In this document: piece after piece, positions 17,887-26,292 of the stretch | Layout: every line of letters starts with the position of its first letter | How positions within the stretch are numbered: the first letter of the stretch is position 1 | Source of the DNA: Bifidobacterium breve | GTDB lineage: Bacteria > Actinomycetota > Actinomycetes > Nanopelagicales > Nanopelagicaceae | Assembly (NCBI GenBank): GCA_945885625.1 | Contig: CAMCYS010000001.1 | Coordinates: 248,001 to 312,000 of the forward strand | DNA: 64,000 nucleotides | Reading direction: 5' to 3' | Made by a program: the position numbers and the translations under genes | The notes under the pieces: generated by a model | Told to the model about the DNA's origin: nothing | The model's input: only the letters and a program-made list of their open reading frames with translations | Database searches by the model: none

Positions 17887-18585
17887 ATGGTTTCAAAGAA
17901 GAAAGTAGTTGCGATAGCAATTACATCTATGGCTCTCACTGTTGGCAGCATTGGTGTTACTAATGCCTCCACAAAAAGTTCAGTGAAAGTATCGATAAAT
18001 AAGGGAATGAAAGTTCCTGATGCACAAAAGGATAAACTTGCTGGCATTTTGAGTGACCTAGTGAAGAAGGGAACTCTTACCCAATCGCAAGTCGATGCAT
18101 TGAATGCAGCTATTGCGGCTGCACGAACTACCGTCGATGCGAAACGTCAAGAGCTTAAGGCAGCACTTGAAGCTGAACGCGCAGCACATGATGCGCTAGT
18201 AGCTAGCACGATTGGTCTTGATGCATCTGTAATCAAAACTCGTTTAGCTGCTGGTGAATCATTGGGTGCAATTGCGGGAACAAAACGAGATGCGTTGATC
18301 GCAGTTCTAGTTGCTGATCACACAAAGCGCATTGATGCTGCTGTAACAGCTGGGAAGTTAACTGCTGCCCAAGCATCAGTTATGAAAGCTGGCCTAGTTG
18401 CTCATGTAACAGCGCGAGTTGATTCAGTACGCGGACCGAATGATGGAAAAAAGGGCGGCCCAGGAATGGGTGGTCATAAAGGTCATAAAGGCTTTAAGGG
18501 TTTTAAAGGTGGACATGGACCAAAAGGTGGAATGACTCCGCCAGCCGGAACTACACCAGTTGCACCAACTTCCTATAAGGCTTAA
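17887..18585 (+). CDS. Exported helical protein with Gly/Lys/His-rich tail
   Basis: The signal peptide (about residues 1-28) ends near TNAS. Residues 40-185 are alpha-helical and Ala-rich, with the recurring pattern I-A-x-x-V-x-x-G-K-L-T-x-x-Q-A (for example DAAVTAGKLTAAQASV), which resembles DUF2680-like exported proteins. Residues about 186-215 are a low-complexity tail such as GGHKGHKGFKGFKGG that could bind metal, nucleic acid or acidic polymer. No enzyme motif is visible. It lies divergent to the collagen-like gene across a 240-bp gap and is followed by a clear terminator. Function unknown. Confidence 0.8.
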   Translation: MVSKKKVVAIAITSMALTVGSIGVTNASTKSSVKVSINKGMKVPDAQKDKLAGILSDLVKKGTLTQSQVDALNAAIAAARTTVDAKRQELKAALEAERAAHDALVASTIGLDASVIKTRLAAGESLGAIAGTKRDALIAVLVADHTKRIDAAVTAGKLTAAQASVMKAGLVAHVTARVDSVRGPNDGKKGGPGMGGHKGHKGFKGFKGGHGPKGGMTPPAGTTPVAPTSYKA

Positions 18586-18637
18586 TTAGTTAAGTAGGGC
18601 TGATATAAAGCATTAACCTCCTTCCGAAGGGCAGGAA

Positions 18638-18669
18638 ACCCGTCACCAGAAACATCGGTGGCGGGTTTT
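18638..18669 (+). terminator. Rho-independent terminator after the exported-protein gene
   Basis: A 10-bp stem ACCCGTCACC/GGTGGCGGGT (one G-T pair) with a 9-nt loop, followed by TTTT, lies about 50 nt after the stop codon and just before rpiB. Confidence 0.8.
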
Positions 18670-18677
18670 CTCATGAT

Positions 18678-18683
18678 TAGATT
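18678..18683 (+). promoter_or_regulatory. Putative -10 box of a leaderless rpiB promoter
   Basis: TAGATT lies 5 nt before the rpiB ATG and no Shine-Dalgarno is present. Together with the terminator just upstream this suggests rpiB starts its own leaderless transcript. Inference from spacing only. Confidence 0.45.
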
Positions 18684-18688
18684 CACTC

Positions 18689-19147
18689 ATGCGCATTCAT
18701 ATTGGTAGTGACCATGCTGGCCTTGAGTTAAAGAACGCTTTATCTACTTACTTAACTAAGAAGGGGCACGAAGTTAAAGACCACGGCCCATTTGAATACG
18801 ACGCATTAGATGATTACCCAGTCTTTTGTATTCCAGCAGCCCAAGCAACAGCTGCTGAGCCAGGCTCCTTTGGCATTGTTATCGGCGGTTCTGGAAATGG
18901 CGAGCAAATGGCGGCCAATAAAGTCAAAGGTGTTCGCGCTGCTCTAGTTTGGAGTTTAGAAACAGCCAAGCTTGCTCGCGAACATAACAACGCAAATGTG
19001 ATCTCTGTTGGTGGTCGCCTGCATTCGATTGAAGATTGCCAATCATTTCTCGATGCGTTCTTGGCGACACCATTTAGTGGCGATGAACGACATATCCGTC
19101 GCATCAATCAGATGAGCAACTTCGAAACAACTGGCGAGATTAAGTAA
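18689..19147 (+). CDS. rpiB: Ribose-5-phosphate isomerase B
   Basis: Interconverts ribulose-5-phosphate and ribose-5-phosphate in the non-oxidative pentose phosphate pathway. The N-terminus MRIHIGSDHAGLELK and the motif GGSGNGEQMAANKVKGVRAA are characteristic of the RpiB/LacAB family; the GNG-type segment here suggests an actinobacterial RpiB. At 152 residues it is typical. It abuts trmB tail to tail (no gap). The alternative, an allose-6-phosphate isomerase, is less likely without allose genes nearby. Confidence 0.93.
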   Translation: MRIHIGSDHAGLELKNALSTYLTKKGHEVKDHGPFEYDALDDYPVFCIPAAQATAAEPGSFGIVIGGSGNGEQMAANKVKGVRAALVWSLETAKLAREHNNANVISVGGRLHSIEDCQSFLDAFLATPFSGDERHIRRINQMSNFETTGEIK

Positions 19148-19807
19148 TTACTTCTTTATAAATCTAAAATCGGCAACCGGGTGTTCTTTGTTAATCCCTT
19201 GATCTTCAAAGCGAGTTAGCGGTCGCCACTCTGGGCGCTTAACTTCTCCGCCAGTAAAGAAACTTTGTTTGGTAAATTCCTCAGCAATCCATTGTGCATA
19301 TGGTGGCCAATCAGTTGCGATGTGTAAGAACGCCGTAGGCTTTAATTTTGAAGCAACGCTTGCGATAAATTCTTGATTAACAATGCGGCGTTTGAAGTGT
19401 CGCGCTTTTGGCCAAGGGTCTGGGAAAAATAAGTGCACGCCATCGAGTGAATTATTAACGATCATCTCTTCGAAAACTTGAAAAACATCACCTTCAATTG
19501 TGCGCACATTTTTTAGTTCGAACTCTTCAATGCGCGAAAGTAATTTGCCGATTCCAGGGCGGTGAACTTCGACTGCTAAATAACCAGTAGTTGGATCGCT
19601 AAGTGCAATCTGTGCGGTGGCCTCGCCCATGCCGAAGCCAATCTCCATAACAATTCGTTTGGAATCTGGAAATAACTCTGCCAGGTTGATTTTTTGAGCG
19701 GAAAATTCAATACCGAAAACCGGCCACAGGCGATCCCAAGCCTCTTGCTGGCCCTCGGTAATGCGGCGTCCGCGTAACTTGTATGACCTGACTGCTCGGC
19801 TTTCCAC
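19148..19807 (-). CDS. trmB: tRNA (guanine-N7)-methyltransferase
   Basis: SAM-dependent enzyme making m7G46 in tRNA variable loops. The SAM-binding motif IVMEIGFGMGEATAQ is near residue 50 and the family signature FPDPWPKARHFKRR near residue 130. At 219 residues it is complete. Its 3' end abuts rpiB; its 5' end faces pepN across about 80 nt of divergent promoter region. Confidence 0.95.
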   Translation of the reverse strand: MESRAVRSYKLRGRRITEGQQEAWDRLWPVFGIEFSAQKINLAELFPDSKRIVMEIGFGMGEATAQIALSDPTTGYLAVEVHRPGIGKLLSRIEEFELKNVRTIEGDVFQVFEEMIVNNSLDGVHLFFPDPWPKARHFKRRIVNQEFIASVASKLKPTAFLHIATDWPPYAQWIAEEFTKQSFFTGGEVKRPEWRPLTRFEDQGINKEHPVADFRFIKK

Positions 19808-19890
19808 TAGAGCACTCTTTCATGCTTAGATTACGAACCCCAATCGGGCGCCAAAGTTTTGCAGCTTTGGCAATTTAACAAGGAGTCCTC

Positions 19891-22428
19891 GTGCCAGGTA
19901 CGAATATCACCCAAATTGAAGCCGCTGAACGTTCTGCCATCTTGAAGGTCGCAAGTTACGTGATCGACCTAGACCTAACTACTGGAGCCGAGAATTTTCG
20001 GGTAAAAACCACAGTTAAGTTCGCGGGCCTAAAGCCGGGCGCCACAACTTTCATCGACTGTGTTGGTGCCAAGGTTTACTCCGCCAAACTAAATGGCGTT
20101 GAGTTTGATCCGAAGTTCGATGGCGAAACTGTTTATCTGCCCGCAATCGCTGCCGAGAATCTGCTTGAGATCGAACACGACGGCGTTTATTCAAATTCTG
20201 GCGAAGGCTTACACCGCTTCGTTGACCCAGCTGACGACGAGGTTTACCTATATACCCAGTTCGAAACTGGCGATGCTCGTCGTATGTATGCCTGCTTTGA
20301 TCAACCAGATCAAAAAGCTACTTTTAAAATCAGCACCATTACCCCTAAGCATTGGGAAGTTATATCTAACTACGGTATCGAATCAACCAAAGGTCTCGAT
20401 GGCGATAAGAAGTTTATTCAATTTGCTGAATCTCAAGTTATTGCGACTTATGTAACTGCCATTGTCGCCGGTGCTTACCAGAGCATTCATGATGAATATA
20501 AAGGTGAGAAAACTATTCCGCTTGGTATCTATGCTCGTAAATCTTTCTTTAAGCACGTTGATGCGGAAAACATCTTCGAAGTTACCAAGCAAGGTTTTGC
20601 CTACTTCGAAGAGACTTTCGGTCTGGCTTACCCATTCGGTAAGTATGACCAGATCGCAGTTGCCGAATACAACTGGGGCGCTATGGAAAACGTTGGTTGC
20701 GTAACTTTCCACGAAGATGTGCTTATTTTCCGCAGCAAGGTAACTGAACGCAACTACGTAAGCCGTGCTTCAACCATCCATCACGAAATGGCGCACATGT
20801 GGTTTGGCGATCTAGTCACAATGGCTTGGTGGGAAGATCTATGGCTTAACGAATCATTTGCTGAATGGGCTTCATATATGGCCGTAAGCGAATCAACTAA
20901 GTGGACTCATGCTTGGACTGAATTTAATTCAAGCCGCAAAAACTGGGCTTACCTTCAAGATCAGCTTTCATCTACCCACCCAATTGCAGTTGAGATGGAA
21001 GATCTCGATGCAGTGCGCACCAATTTCGACGGTATCTCCTATGCTAAAGGTGCATCTGTTCTACAACAGTTAGTTGCTCACATTGGTCGCGATAATTTCA
21101 TCGCAGCTCTTCGTAAGTACTTTGCTAAGCATGCCTATCAAAACACCACTCTTAGCGATCTAATTGTTCAGCTTGAAGCTGCCAGTGGTCGCGACTTAAC
21201 TGAGTGGGTTCGCACTTGGTTGCGCACAGCAGGCGTTAACACATTAAGCCCGGTGCTTGAAATCGAAGGCGATGTTTACAAGTCGGTCAAAGTTAAGCAA
21301 CTCGTACCAACCATGCCAGTTGGGTCTACTGAACTTCGCCCGCACCGCCTAAAGGTTGGTCTTTATGACATCAAGGGCGACAAGCTTTCACGCCGCAAAA
21401 ACGTTGAGTTAGATGTTGCTGGCGCACTTACCGAAGTTGCTGAATTAGTCGGCGAGAAAACGGCCGACCTAGTTCTAATCAACGATGGCGATCAGACATA
21501 TGCCAAGTTGCGCTTCGATGAACGCAGCATAGCAACTATGAAATCTCACCTGGGAAAGCTAGATGATTCACTTTCACGCGGATTAATTTGGGCATCGCTT
21601 TGGGATTCAACTCGCGATGGCGAGCTAGCAACTAGTGATTATGTAACTATCGCTCTTAATGCGCTGGAAGGCGAAACTGACATTGCAACAGTGACCATGA
21701 CTGTTATGCAGATCGATGGTGCTATTTGGTCATATGCCTCAGATGCTAATCGTGAGAAATTGCGCGAACAAGCAGCTAACGCATTTGAAAAGTTCCTAGA
21801 AAGCGCCGCACCTGGTAGCGATCATCAACTGCAATATGCCAAATCATTTGCTGACTTTGCTTACACCCCAGCACAACATGAAAAAATCAAAGCGATTCTG
21901 AATGGGTCAATCAATGGACTAACTGTTGATGCTGATCTGCGCTGGTTCATATTTACCTGTGGCGTAAAACGCGGCATTTTTAACGCGGCCGATATCGATG
22001 CAGAGGCTGCGAAGGATAAGACAGCACACGGAATGCAATATGCAGCCCAGGCTCATGCTGCTCTTCCGAGCGCAGACGCTAAAGCTGCAGCCTTTAAATC
22101 AGTTACTACCGAAAACTTGTCGAACACAATCCACGCCTACACCTGCCGTGGCTTTAACTTAGCAATTCATCGCGAACTATTGGTGCCATTCGTTGATAAG
22201 TACTTCGAATCAATTCTGGAAGTTTGGGAGACCAAGGGTTATGAAATTGCTGAAACTACTGCGACATTGTTGTTCCCACGTTGGGTAATTAGCGAAGAAA
22301 CTGTAAAGAAGGCTGAACATTGGCTACAGGTAACCGGTAAGGATGCATCTCACGCAATGCGCCGCACGGTTGCTGAAGGACGAGATGCAATGACTCGGGC
22401 ACTGAAAGCACGCGCTGCCGATAAGTAA
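19891..22428 (+). CDS. pepN: Aminopeptidase N (M1 family zinc metallopeptidase)
   Basis: Cytoplasmic zinc aminopeptidase that recycles peptides. The substrate-binding GAMEN motif (NWGAMENVGC) is followed by the zinc site HHEMAHMWFGDLVT and the downstream glutamate in NESFAEWAS. A C-terminal ERAP1-like helical domain fills about residues 520-845. Length (845) matches actinobacterial PepN. The start is GTG at 19891 with AAGGAG 7 nt upstream. A hairpin terminator follows immediately, inside the 3' end of the convergent small gene. Confidence 0.97.
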   Translation: MPGTNITQIEAAERSAILKVASYVIDLDLTTGAENFRVKTTVKFAGLKPGATTFIDCVGAKVYSAKLNGVEFDPKFDGETVYLPAIAAENLLEIEHDGVYSNSGEGLHRFVDPADDEVYLYTQFETGDARRMYACFDQPDQKATFKISTITPKHWEVISNYGIESTKGLDGDKKFIQFAESQVIATYVTAIVAGAYQSIHDEYKGEKTIPLGIYARKSFFKHVDAENIFEVTKQGFAYFEETFGLAYPFGKYDQIAVAEYNWGAMENVGCVTFHEDVLIFRSKVTERNYVSRASTIHHEMAHMWFGDLVTMAWWEDLWLNESFAEWASYMAVSESTKWTHAWTEFNSSRKNWAYLQDQLSSTHPIAVEMEDLDAVRTNFDGISYAKGASVLQQLVAHIGRDNFIAALRKYFAKHAYQNTTLSDLIVQLEAASGRDLTEWVRTWLRTAGVNTLSPVLEIEGDVYKSVKVKQLVPTMPVGSTELRPHRLKVGLYDIKGDKLSRRKNVELDVAGALTEVAELVGEKTADLVLINDGDQTYAKLRFDERSIATMKSHLGKLDDSLSRGLIWASLWDSTRDGELATSDYVTIALNALEGETDIATVTMTVMQIDGAIWSYASDANREKLREQAANAFEKFLESAAPGSDHQLQYAKSFADFAYTPAQHEKIKAILNGSINGLTVDADLRWFIFTCGVKRGIFNAADIDAEAAKDKTAHGMQYAAQAHAALPSADAKAAAFKSVTTENLSNTIHAYTCRGFNLAIHRELLVPFVDKYFESILEVWETKGYEIAETTATLLFPRWVISEETVKKAEHWLQVTGKDASHAMRRTVAEGRDAMTRALKARAADK

Positions 22429-22431
22429 TAT

Positions 22432-22611
22432 CTATTCGATATGAGTTAAGACCGAGTCTTTTGGCTCGGTCTTTGCTTTGCGCTCACCAGTTAGCGCATA
22501 AACAATTACTGAAATTAAGAGAAAAATTCCTAGTGGAGCTCCGACAAAATAAAGGGCGGTCTGTGCTGCGCTCAGAGATTCACCTGGCATAGCACCATCT
22601 TCTTGGTTCAT
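22432..22611 (-). CDS. Small single-span membrane protein, unknown function
   Basis: The reading frame encodes a short hydrophilic N-terminus, one strong transmembrane helix (ALYFVGAPLGIFLLISVIVYAL) and a charged cytoplasmic tail. The track start at 22695 overlaps the HNH gene, so the ATG at 22611 (59 residues) or the one at 22590 (52 residues) is more likely; neither has a good Shine-Dalgarno. The last codons contain the pepN terminator hairpin. No family recognised. Confidence 0.55.
   Translation of the reverse strand: MNQEDGAMPGESLSAAQTALYFVGAPLGIFLLISVIVYALTGERKAKTEPKDSVLTHIE
22448..22473 (+). terminator. pepN terminator, inside the convergent coding sequence
   Basis: AAGACCGAG and CTCGGTCTT form a perfect 9-bp stem with an 8-nt loop, followed by TTGCTTTG. 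It lies 20 nt after the pepN stop codon and within the final codons of the small membrane-protein gene on the other strand. Confidence 0.7.
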
Positions 22612-22669
22612 CTTGATGTGGGTCGCAGTTTGAATAAGGTGATGCATCATGGGAATAAGTGTAATTGAC

Positions 22670-23185
22670 TTAAGCAGTCGCTGCAGACGCCCCAAATGGT
22701 TCTAGATATGGCAGCCAACGATTTTCAGTTCTACCAGTTCCCAGAATTCGCCAAGCAGCACCAACTGGTTCGCGCGGAAGTGATCTAAGTCGCCAACCTA
22801 ATTCTTTCAGCCCTTTATCAGCCTTGGCGTGATTGCAGCGATGGCAGGCAGCAACCACATTTTCCCAATTATGTCCGCCACCGCGAGAGCGCGGAATTAC
22901 GTGATCAATGGAAGTTGCGGCATTGCCACAATAAACGCACCGGCCACCATCGCGAGCAAAAATCGCACGCCGAGAAAGTGGAACTGCGTGACGATATGGG
23001 ATTCGGACAAATTTATTTAATCTAATTACTGAAGGCAATGAAACTTGCCCAGTCGCGTAATGAAGTACCACGCCGGAATCTTCGACCATAGTTGCTCGAT
23101 GATTGAGCACTAAAATAAGGGCACGTCGGTCTGACACAACACCTAGCGGTTCGTAGGTGGCGTTTAGTATTAGTGTTCGCGACAT
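22670..23185 (-). CDS. HNH endonuclease domain protein
   Basis: 171 residues starting MSRTLILNATYEPLGVV, with an HNH fold: CVYCGNAATSIDHVIPRSRG gives the first CxxC pair and the catalytic His-containing strand, and CHRCNHAKADK gives the second CxxC pair. This compact, stand-alone HNH protein is a near-universal actinobacterial housekeeping-type gene of unclear role; it is not linked here to an intron, restriction system or phage. The start is supported by GGGGAG 5 nt upstream of the ATG. Confidence 0.88.
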   Translation of the reverse strand: MSRTLILNATYEPLGVVSDRRALILVLNHRATMVEDSGVVLHYATGQVSLPSVIRLNKFVRIPYRHAVPLSRRAIFARDGGRCVYCGNAATSIDHVIPRSRGGGHNWENVVAACHRCNHAKADKGLKELGWRLRSLPREPVGAAWRILGTGRTENRWLPYLEPFGASAATA

Positions 23186-23306
23186 AATCGCTCCCCGATC
23201 GAAGCGCGTGGCTCGCGCCGATTGCCATATCCTGCCGTAAAAGTTCTGTGAAAGAGCGGATTTCTAGCGCCTTTTGGGTTAAGAATTCGTTAGAGTCGGC
23301 ATCGCT

Positions 23307-23855
23307 ATGAACTTCAATGTGAGAGAAGCGATCGATTGGTTCAGCGGTGCGCCACTGCGCATCCTGTTGGTTCTGCTCATTGCTAGCGCGACCCAGTACT
23401 TTGGTAAGCGAGCCATTACTCGCGCCATGAACCGGCTGGCTACCGCCGATTTACGCCCTGGCTTAAGAGGCGTTGGCGCCCGGCAAAAAGAGCGAGCTAA
23501 GACAACTGGCACGGTTCTGAGCAGCACCTTGAATTCAGCAATCTGGCTAATCGCCTTTGCCACAGTGTTGGGTGAGTTTGGATTTAACTTAGGTCCTTTT
23601 ATCGCCTCGGCCGGTGTTATTGGTGTGGCCCTTGGTCTTGGTGCTCAAACAATTGTGCGTGACGTTCTCTCTGGAATCTTTATGTTGGTCGAAGATCAAT
23701 ATGGTGTTGGCGATACCGTTGAAGTTTTGGAGATCAAAGGTGTGGTCGAAAAAGTTGGCCTGCGAATTACCACTGTGCGCGATAGCAACGGCACGCTTTG
23801 GTACCTACGTAATGGTGAAATTCTTAAAGTTGGAAACTCAAGTCAATCTGCTTGA
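23307..23855 (+). CDS. MscS-type mechanosensitive channel (short form)
   Basis: A 182-residue protein with two or three hydrophobic segments (about residues 10-28, 70-90 and 95-115) and the MscS pore/beta-domain motif GLGAQTIVRDVLSGIFMLVEDQY near residue 110-135, followed by the start of the beta domain (VGDTVEVLEIKGVVEKVGLR). It ends after the beta domain and lacks the C-terminal alpha/beta cage of E. coli MscS, a short form common in actinobacteria. It probably releases solutes during hypo-osmotic shock. Its end overlaps the globin gene tail to tail by 13 nt. Confidence 0.87.
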   Translation: MNFNVREAIDWFSGAPLRILLVLLIASATQYFGKRAITRAMNRLATADLRPGLRGVGARQKERAKTTGTVLSSTLNSAIWLIAFATVLGEFGFNLGPFIASAGVIGVALGLGAQTIVRDVLSGIFMLVEDQYGVGDTVEVLEIKGVVEKVGLRITTVRDSNGTLWYLRNGEILKVGNSSQSA

Positions 23856-24214
23856 TTAACTAAACCGGCAGCTGCCATTTGTAGATATCCCCATAAAGTT
23901 TCTTTGTGGGCAGCATCAATTTCAACACCATCTACTGCTTTGCGCATCGCGTTGATCCAGGCGTCGTGGGCGGCGCGATCAATCTGAAATCCAGCATGAC
24001 GCATTCGCAACCGTGGGTGCCCACGTTCTTCCGAGTAAGTACTCGGCCCGCCCCAATACTGTTCTAAGAACATTTGTAATCTCTCGGCGGCGCCTTTCAT
24101 ATCCGAATCTGGATACATAGGTCGCAAAATTGGATCTGTCGCAACGTGGGCATAGAACTGCGAAACTAAATCGGCAAAAAATACTTCGCCGCCAACTTCT
24201 TCGTAGAAAGTCAC
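23843..24214 (-). CDS. glbO: Group II truncated hemoglobin (GlbO-type)
   Basis: A 2-on-2 globin that binds heme and O2 and may handle O2, NO or peroxide. The N-terminus TFYEEVGGEVFFADLVSQFY is GlbO-like; the proximal histidine lies in HPRLRMRHAGFQI and the group II tryptophan in AHDAWINAM. The GTG at 24214 overlaps the glucosidase stop (GTGA) and gives a 123-residue protein of standard GlbO length, so the track start (TTG at 24229) is not preferred. It is coupled to a GH13 gene, which is an unusual partner. Confidence 0.9.
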   Translation of the reverse strand: MTFYEEVGGEVFFADLVSQFYAHVATDPILRPMYPDSDMKGAAERLQMFLEQYWGGPSTYSEERGHPRLRMRHAGFQIDRAAHDAWINAMRKAVDGVEIDAAHKETLWGYLQMAAAGLVNQAD

Positions 24215-25884
24215 TTCACTCGCAACCAAACTGCGGTATCGGTGGGCAACTTATTTCCAACCAGTGGGCCACTTGAAAGTAAAACTTCTGAATCTGCTGG
24301 CAACTCAAGCTCAGCCCCAAAGTTCACATAGCAAGCAAAATTTCCTGGTCGCGTAAATGCCAGCACCTCGTCATTTACATCAAGCCAAGTCATTGGGCCA
24401 TCACCTAAACCAGCTTCGCCCTTACGAATGGCTAGTGCTTTGCGATACATCGTTAGCGTTGAACTTTCGAGACCATCTTGAACGGTGGCAGCGAATTTGC
24501 CCCACCAAGGACTCTGCGGCAACCAAGCTTCAACTGGCTTTAAACTTATATTTGCCGAAAAACCAAAGGCCCCGGCTGGTTCGTGGTGCCATGGCAACGG
24601 AACTCGACAACCATCGCGGCCACGATCGACTTTGCCGCTCATTACCCAACGTGGGTCTGTTAAACGATCTTCGGGGATATCGCGAACTTCAGGCAGCGCT
24701 AGCTCTTCACCTTGATAAACGTATGCACCCCCTGGTAGCGCTAACATCAAAAGTGCCCCGGCTCGTGCGCGACGAGTTCCGCGTTCTAAATTAAATTTCG
24801 TTGGGTCGCCTTGGCGGTGAAGCGTTGATTTATCAACGTTTAGTAAACCTAAATCAAAACGATCAACTGAGCGAACTAAATCGTGGTTGTTAAAGACCCA
24901 AGATGATGGTGCCCCAACTTCAGCCATTGCTGCCATCGAAGTGACGATGCGCTCTTTAAGGAAAGCAGCTTCCCAAAGTGAAATTAGGAAATCAAAGTTA
25001 AACGAGTTAGCAAGTTCATCAGGGCGTAAATAACGCGCAATGCGCGTTGCCGGACTTACCCAGGCTTCAGCAACTGCCATGCGGTCACCTGGATAGGAAT
25101 CCAGAATCTTGCGCCATGAACGATGAATCTCGTGAACACCTTCTTGATCCCAGAATGGATGTTGAGTTGCCGAGAGCATCTCGTTGCCTTTTTCCGGTTC
25201 AACAATGTCGGGCAGGCCTTCGGCTTTAATCATGGCGTGCGCAACATCAATACGGAATCCATCGACACCAAGGTCTAGCCAGAATTTTAGAATCTTTTCG
25301 AAGTGCTCACGTACATCGCGGTTCTCCCAATTGAAATCTGGTTGTTCGGTAGCAAATAAATGTAAGTACCACTGCCCTGGCTTGCCGTCAGCTTCAATAA
25401 CACGCTGCCAAGCGTCGCCGCCAAAAACTGATGGCCAATTATTTGGTGGCAGTTCACCGTTCTTGCCTTTGCCATCTCGGAAATGAAAACGCTCGCGCTC
25501 AATACTGCCAGGTGCTGCCTTTAACGCGGCCTGAAACCATTCATGTTGATCGCTGCAGTGATTTGGAACAATGTCGAGCAAGATACGGATTCCGATTTCG
25601 TGAGCCTCGGCGATGAGCGCTTTAGCATCACTTAAGTTGCCGTAATCAGGCTCGATATCGAAATAGTTGGCAACATCGTAACCATGGTCTTTTTGCGGAG
25701 AAGGAAACCAAGGTGTAACCCAGATTGCATCTATGCCCAGTTCTTTTAGGTAAGGCAACCGCGAGCGAATTCCATTGATATCACCAATGCCATCGCCATT
25801 GCTATCGGCGAAGGAACGAATATAAATTTGATAAGTAACCGCATCGCGCCACCAAAGGCGAGTTGATCTTGGCGCAAGTTGCAT
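24211..25884 (-). CDS. GH13 alpha-glucosidase (oligo-1,6-/alpha-glucosidase type)
   Basis: Cytoplasmic glycoside hydrolase releasing glucose from the non-reducing end of short alpha-glucosides. It has the four GH13 regions: DIVPNH (about residue 106), GFRIDVAH with the Asp nucleophile (about 213), AEAW with the general acid (about 272) and NNHD (about 337). The start QIYIRSFADSNGDGIGD is typical of the GH13 alpha-glucosidase subfamilies. No signal peptide. It ends 4 nt into the globin gene. A paralogue lies at 60951. Substrate (maltose, sucrose or isomaltose) cannot be fixed from sequence. Confidence 0.92.
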   Translation of the reverse strand: MQLAPRSTRLWWRDAVTYQIYIRSFADSNGDGIGDINGIRSRLPYLKELGIDAIWVTPWFPSPQKDHGYDVANYFDIEPDYGNLSDAKALIAEAHEIGIRILLDIVPNHCSDQHEWFQAALKAAPGSIERERFHFRDGKGKNGELPPNNWPSVFGGDAWQRVIEADGKPGQWYLHLFATEQPDFNWENRDVREHFEKILKFWLDLGVDGFRIDVAHAMIKAEGLPDIVEPEKGNEMLSATQHPFWDQEGVHEIHRSWRKILDSYPGDRMAVAEAWVSPATRIARYLRPDELANSFNFDFLISLWEAAFLKERIVTSMAAMAEVGAPSSWVFNNHDLVRSVDRFDLGLLNVDKSTLHRQGDPTKFNLERGTRRARAGALLMLALPGGAYVYQGEELALPEVRDIPEDRLTDPRWVMSGKVDRGRDGCRVPLPWHHEPAGAFGFSANISLKPVEAWLPQSPWWGKFAATVQDGLESSTLTMYRKALAIRKGEAGLGDGPMTWLDVNDEVLAFTRPGNFACYVNFGAELELPADSEVLLSSGPLVGNKLPTDTAVWLRVK

Positions 25885-25887
25885 GAG

Positions 25888-26292
25888 TTAAGCCTCTAAA
25901 TATCCGGTCAGAAATTTACGTTCATCATCTGTAAGTGGGCGCGATTTTTTAGTCTCCATAGAGACAGCTACCTGAACCGTGCGACCGCGAGCATGCAAAC
26001 CATGTGGGCTGCTTAATTCATAAACTAAATCAAATGATGAGTTGCCAATCTTGGCTACCCAAATTGCTACATCTAAATCAAAACCACCTTCGTAAATTGG
26101 CACAATGAAATCAACTTCAGCGCGACCAACGACCATGTCAGAAAAAACTGGTTCTAGCCCAGCTTCTTTACGCGAATACCAAGTGAAGTTAGCGCGAGCC
26201 TCTTGGATATAAGTTAAATAAGATGCATTGTTAACATGACCAAAACCATCAAGATCATCCCAGCGCACATGCGCTTTAGTTAGGTGGCGCAT
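25888..26292 (-). CDS. Acyl-CoA thioesterase (4HBT hotdog family)
   Basis: 134 residues with the 4-hydroxybenzoyl-CoA thioesterase-like hotdog signature RWDDLDGFGHVNNASYLTY, where the first Asp (WDD) is the catalytic position in this family. It should hydrolyse an acyl-CoA thioester in the cytoplasm; chain preference is unknown. Its ATG overlaps the ettA stop by one base (TAATG), and it is followed by the GH13 gene after 3 nt, so thioesterase, glucosidase and globin form one run behind ettA. Confidence 0.88.
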   Translation of the reverse strand: MRHLTKAHVRWDDLDGFGHVNNASYLTYIQEARANFTWYSRKEAGLEPVFSDMVVGRAEVDFIVPIYEGGFDLDVAIWVAKIGNSSFDLVYELSSPHGLHARGRTVQVAVSMETKKSRPLTDDERKFLTGYLEA

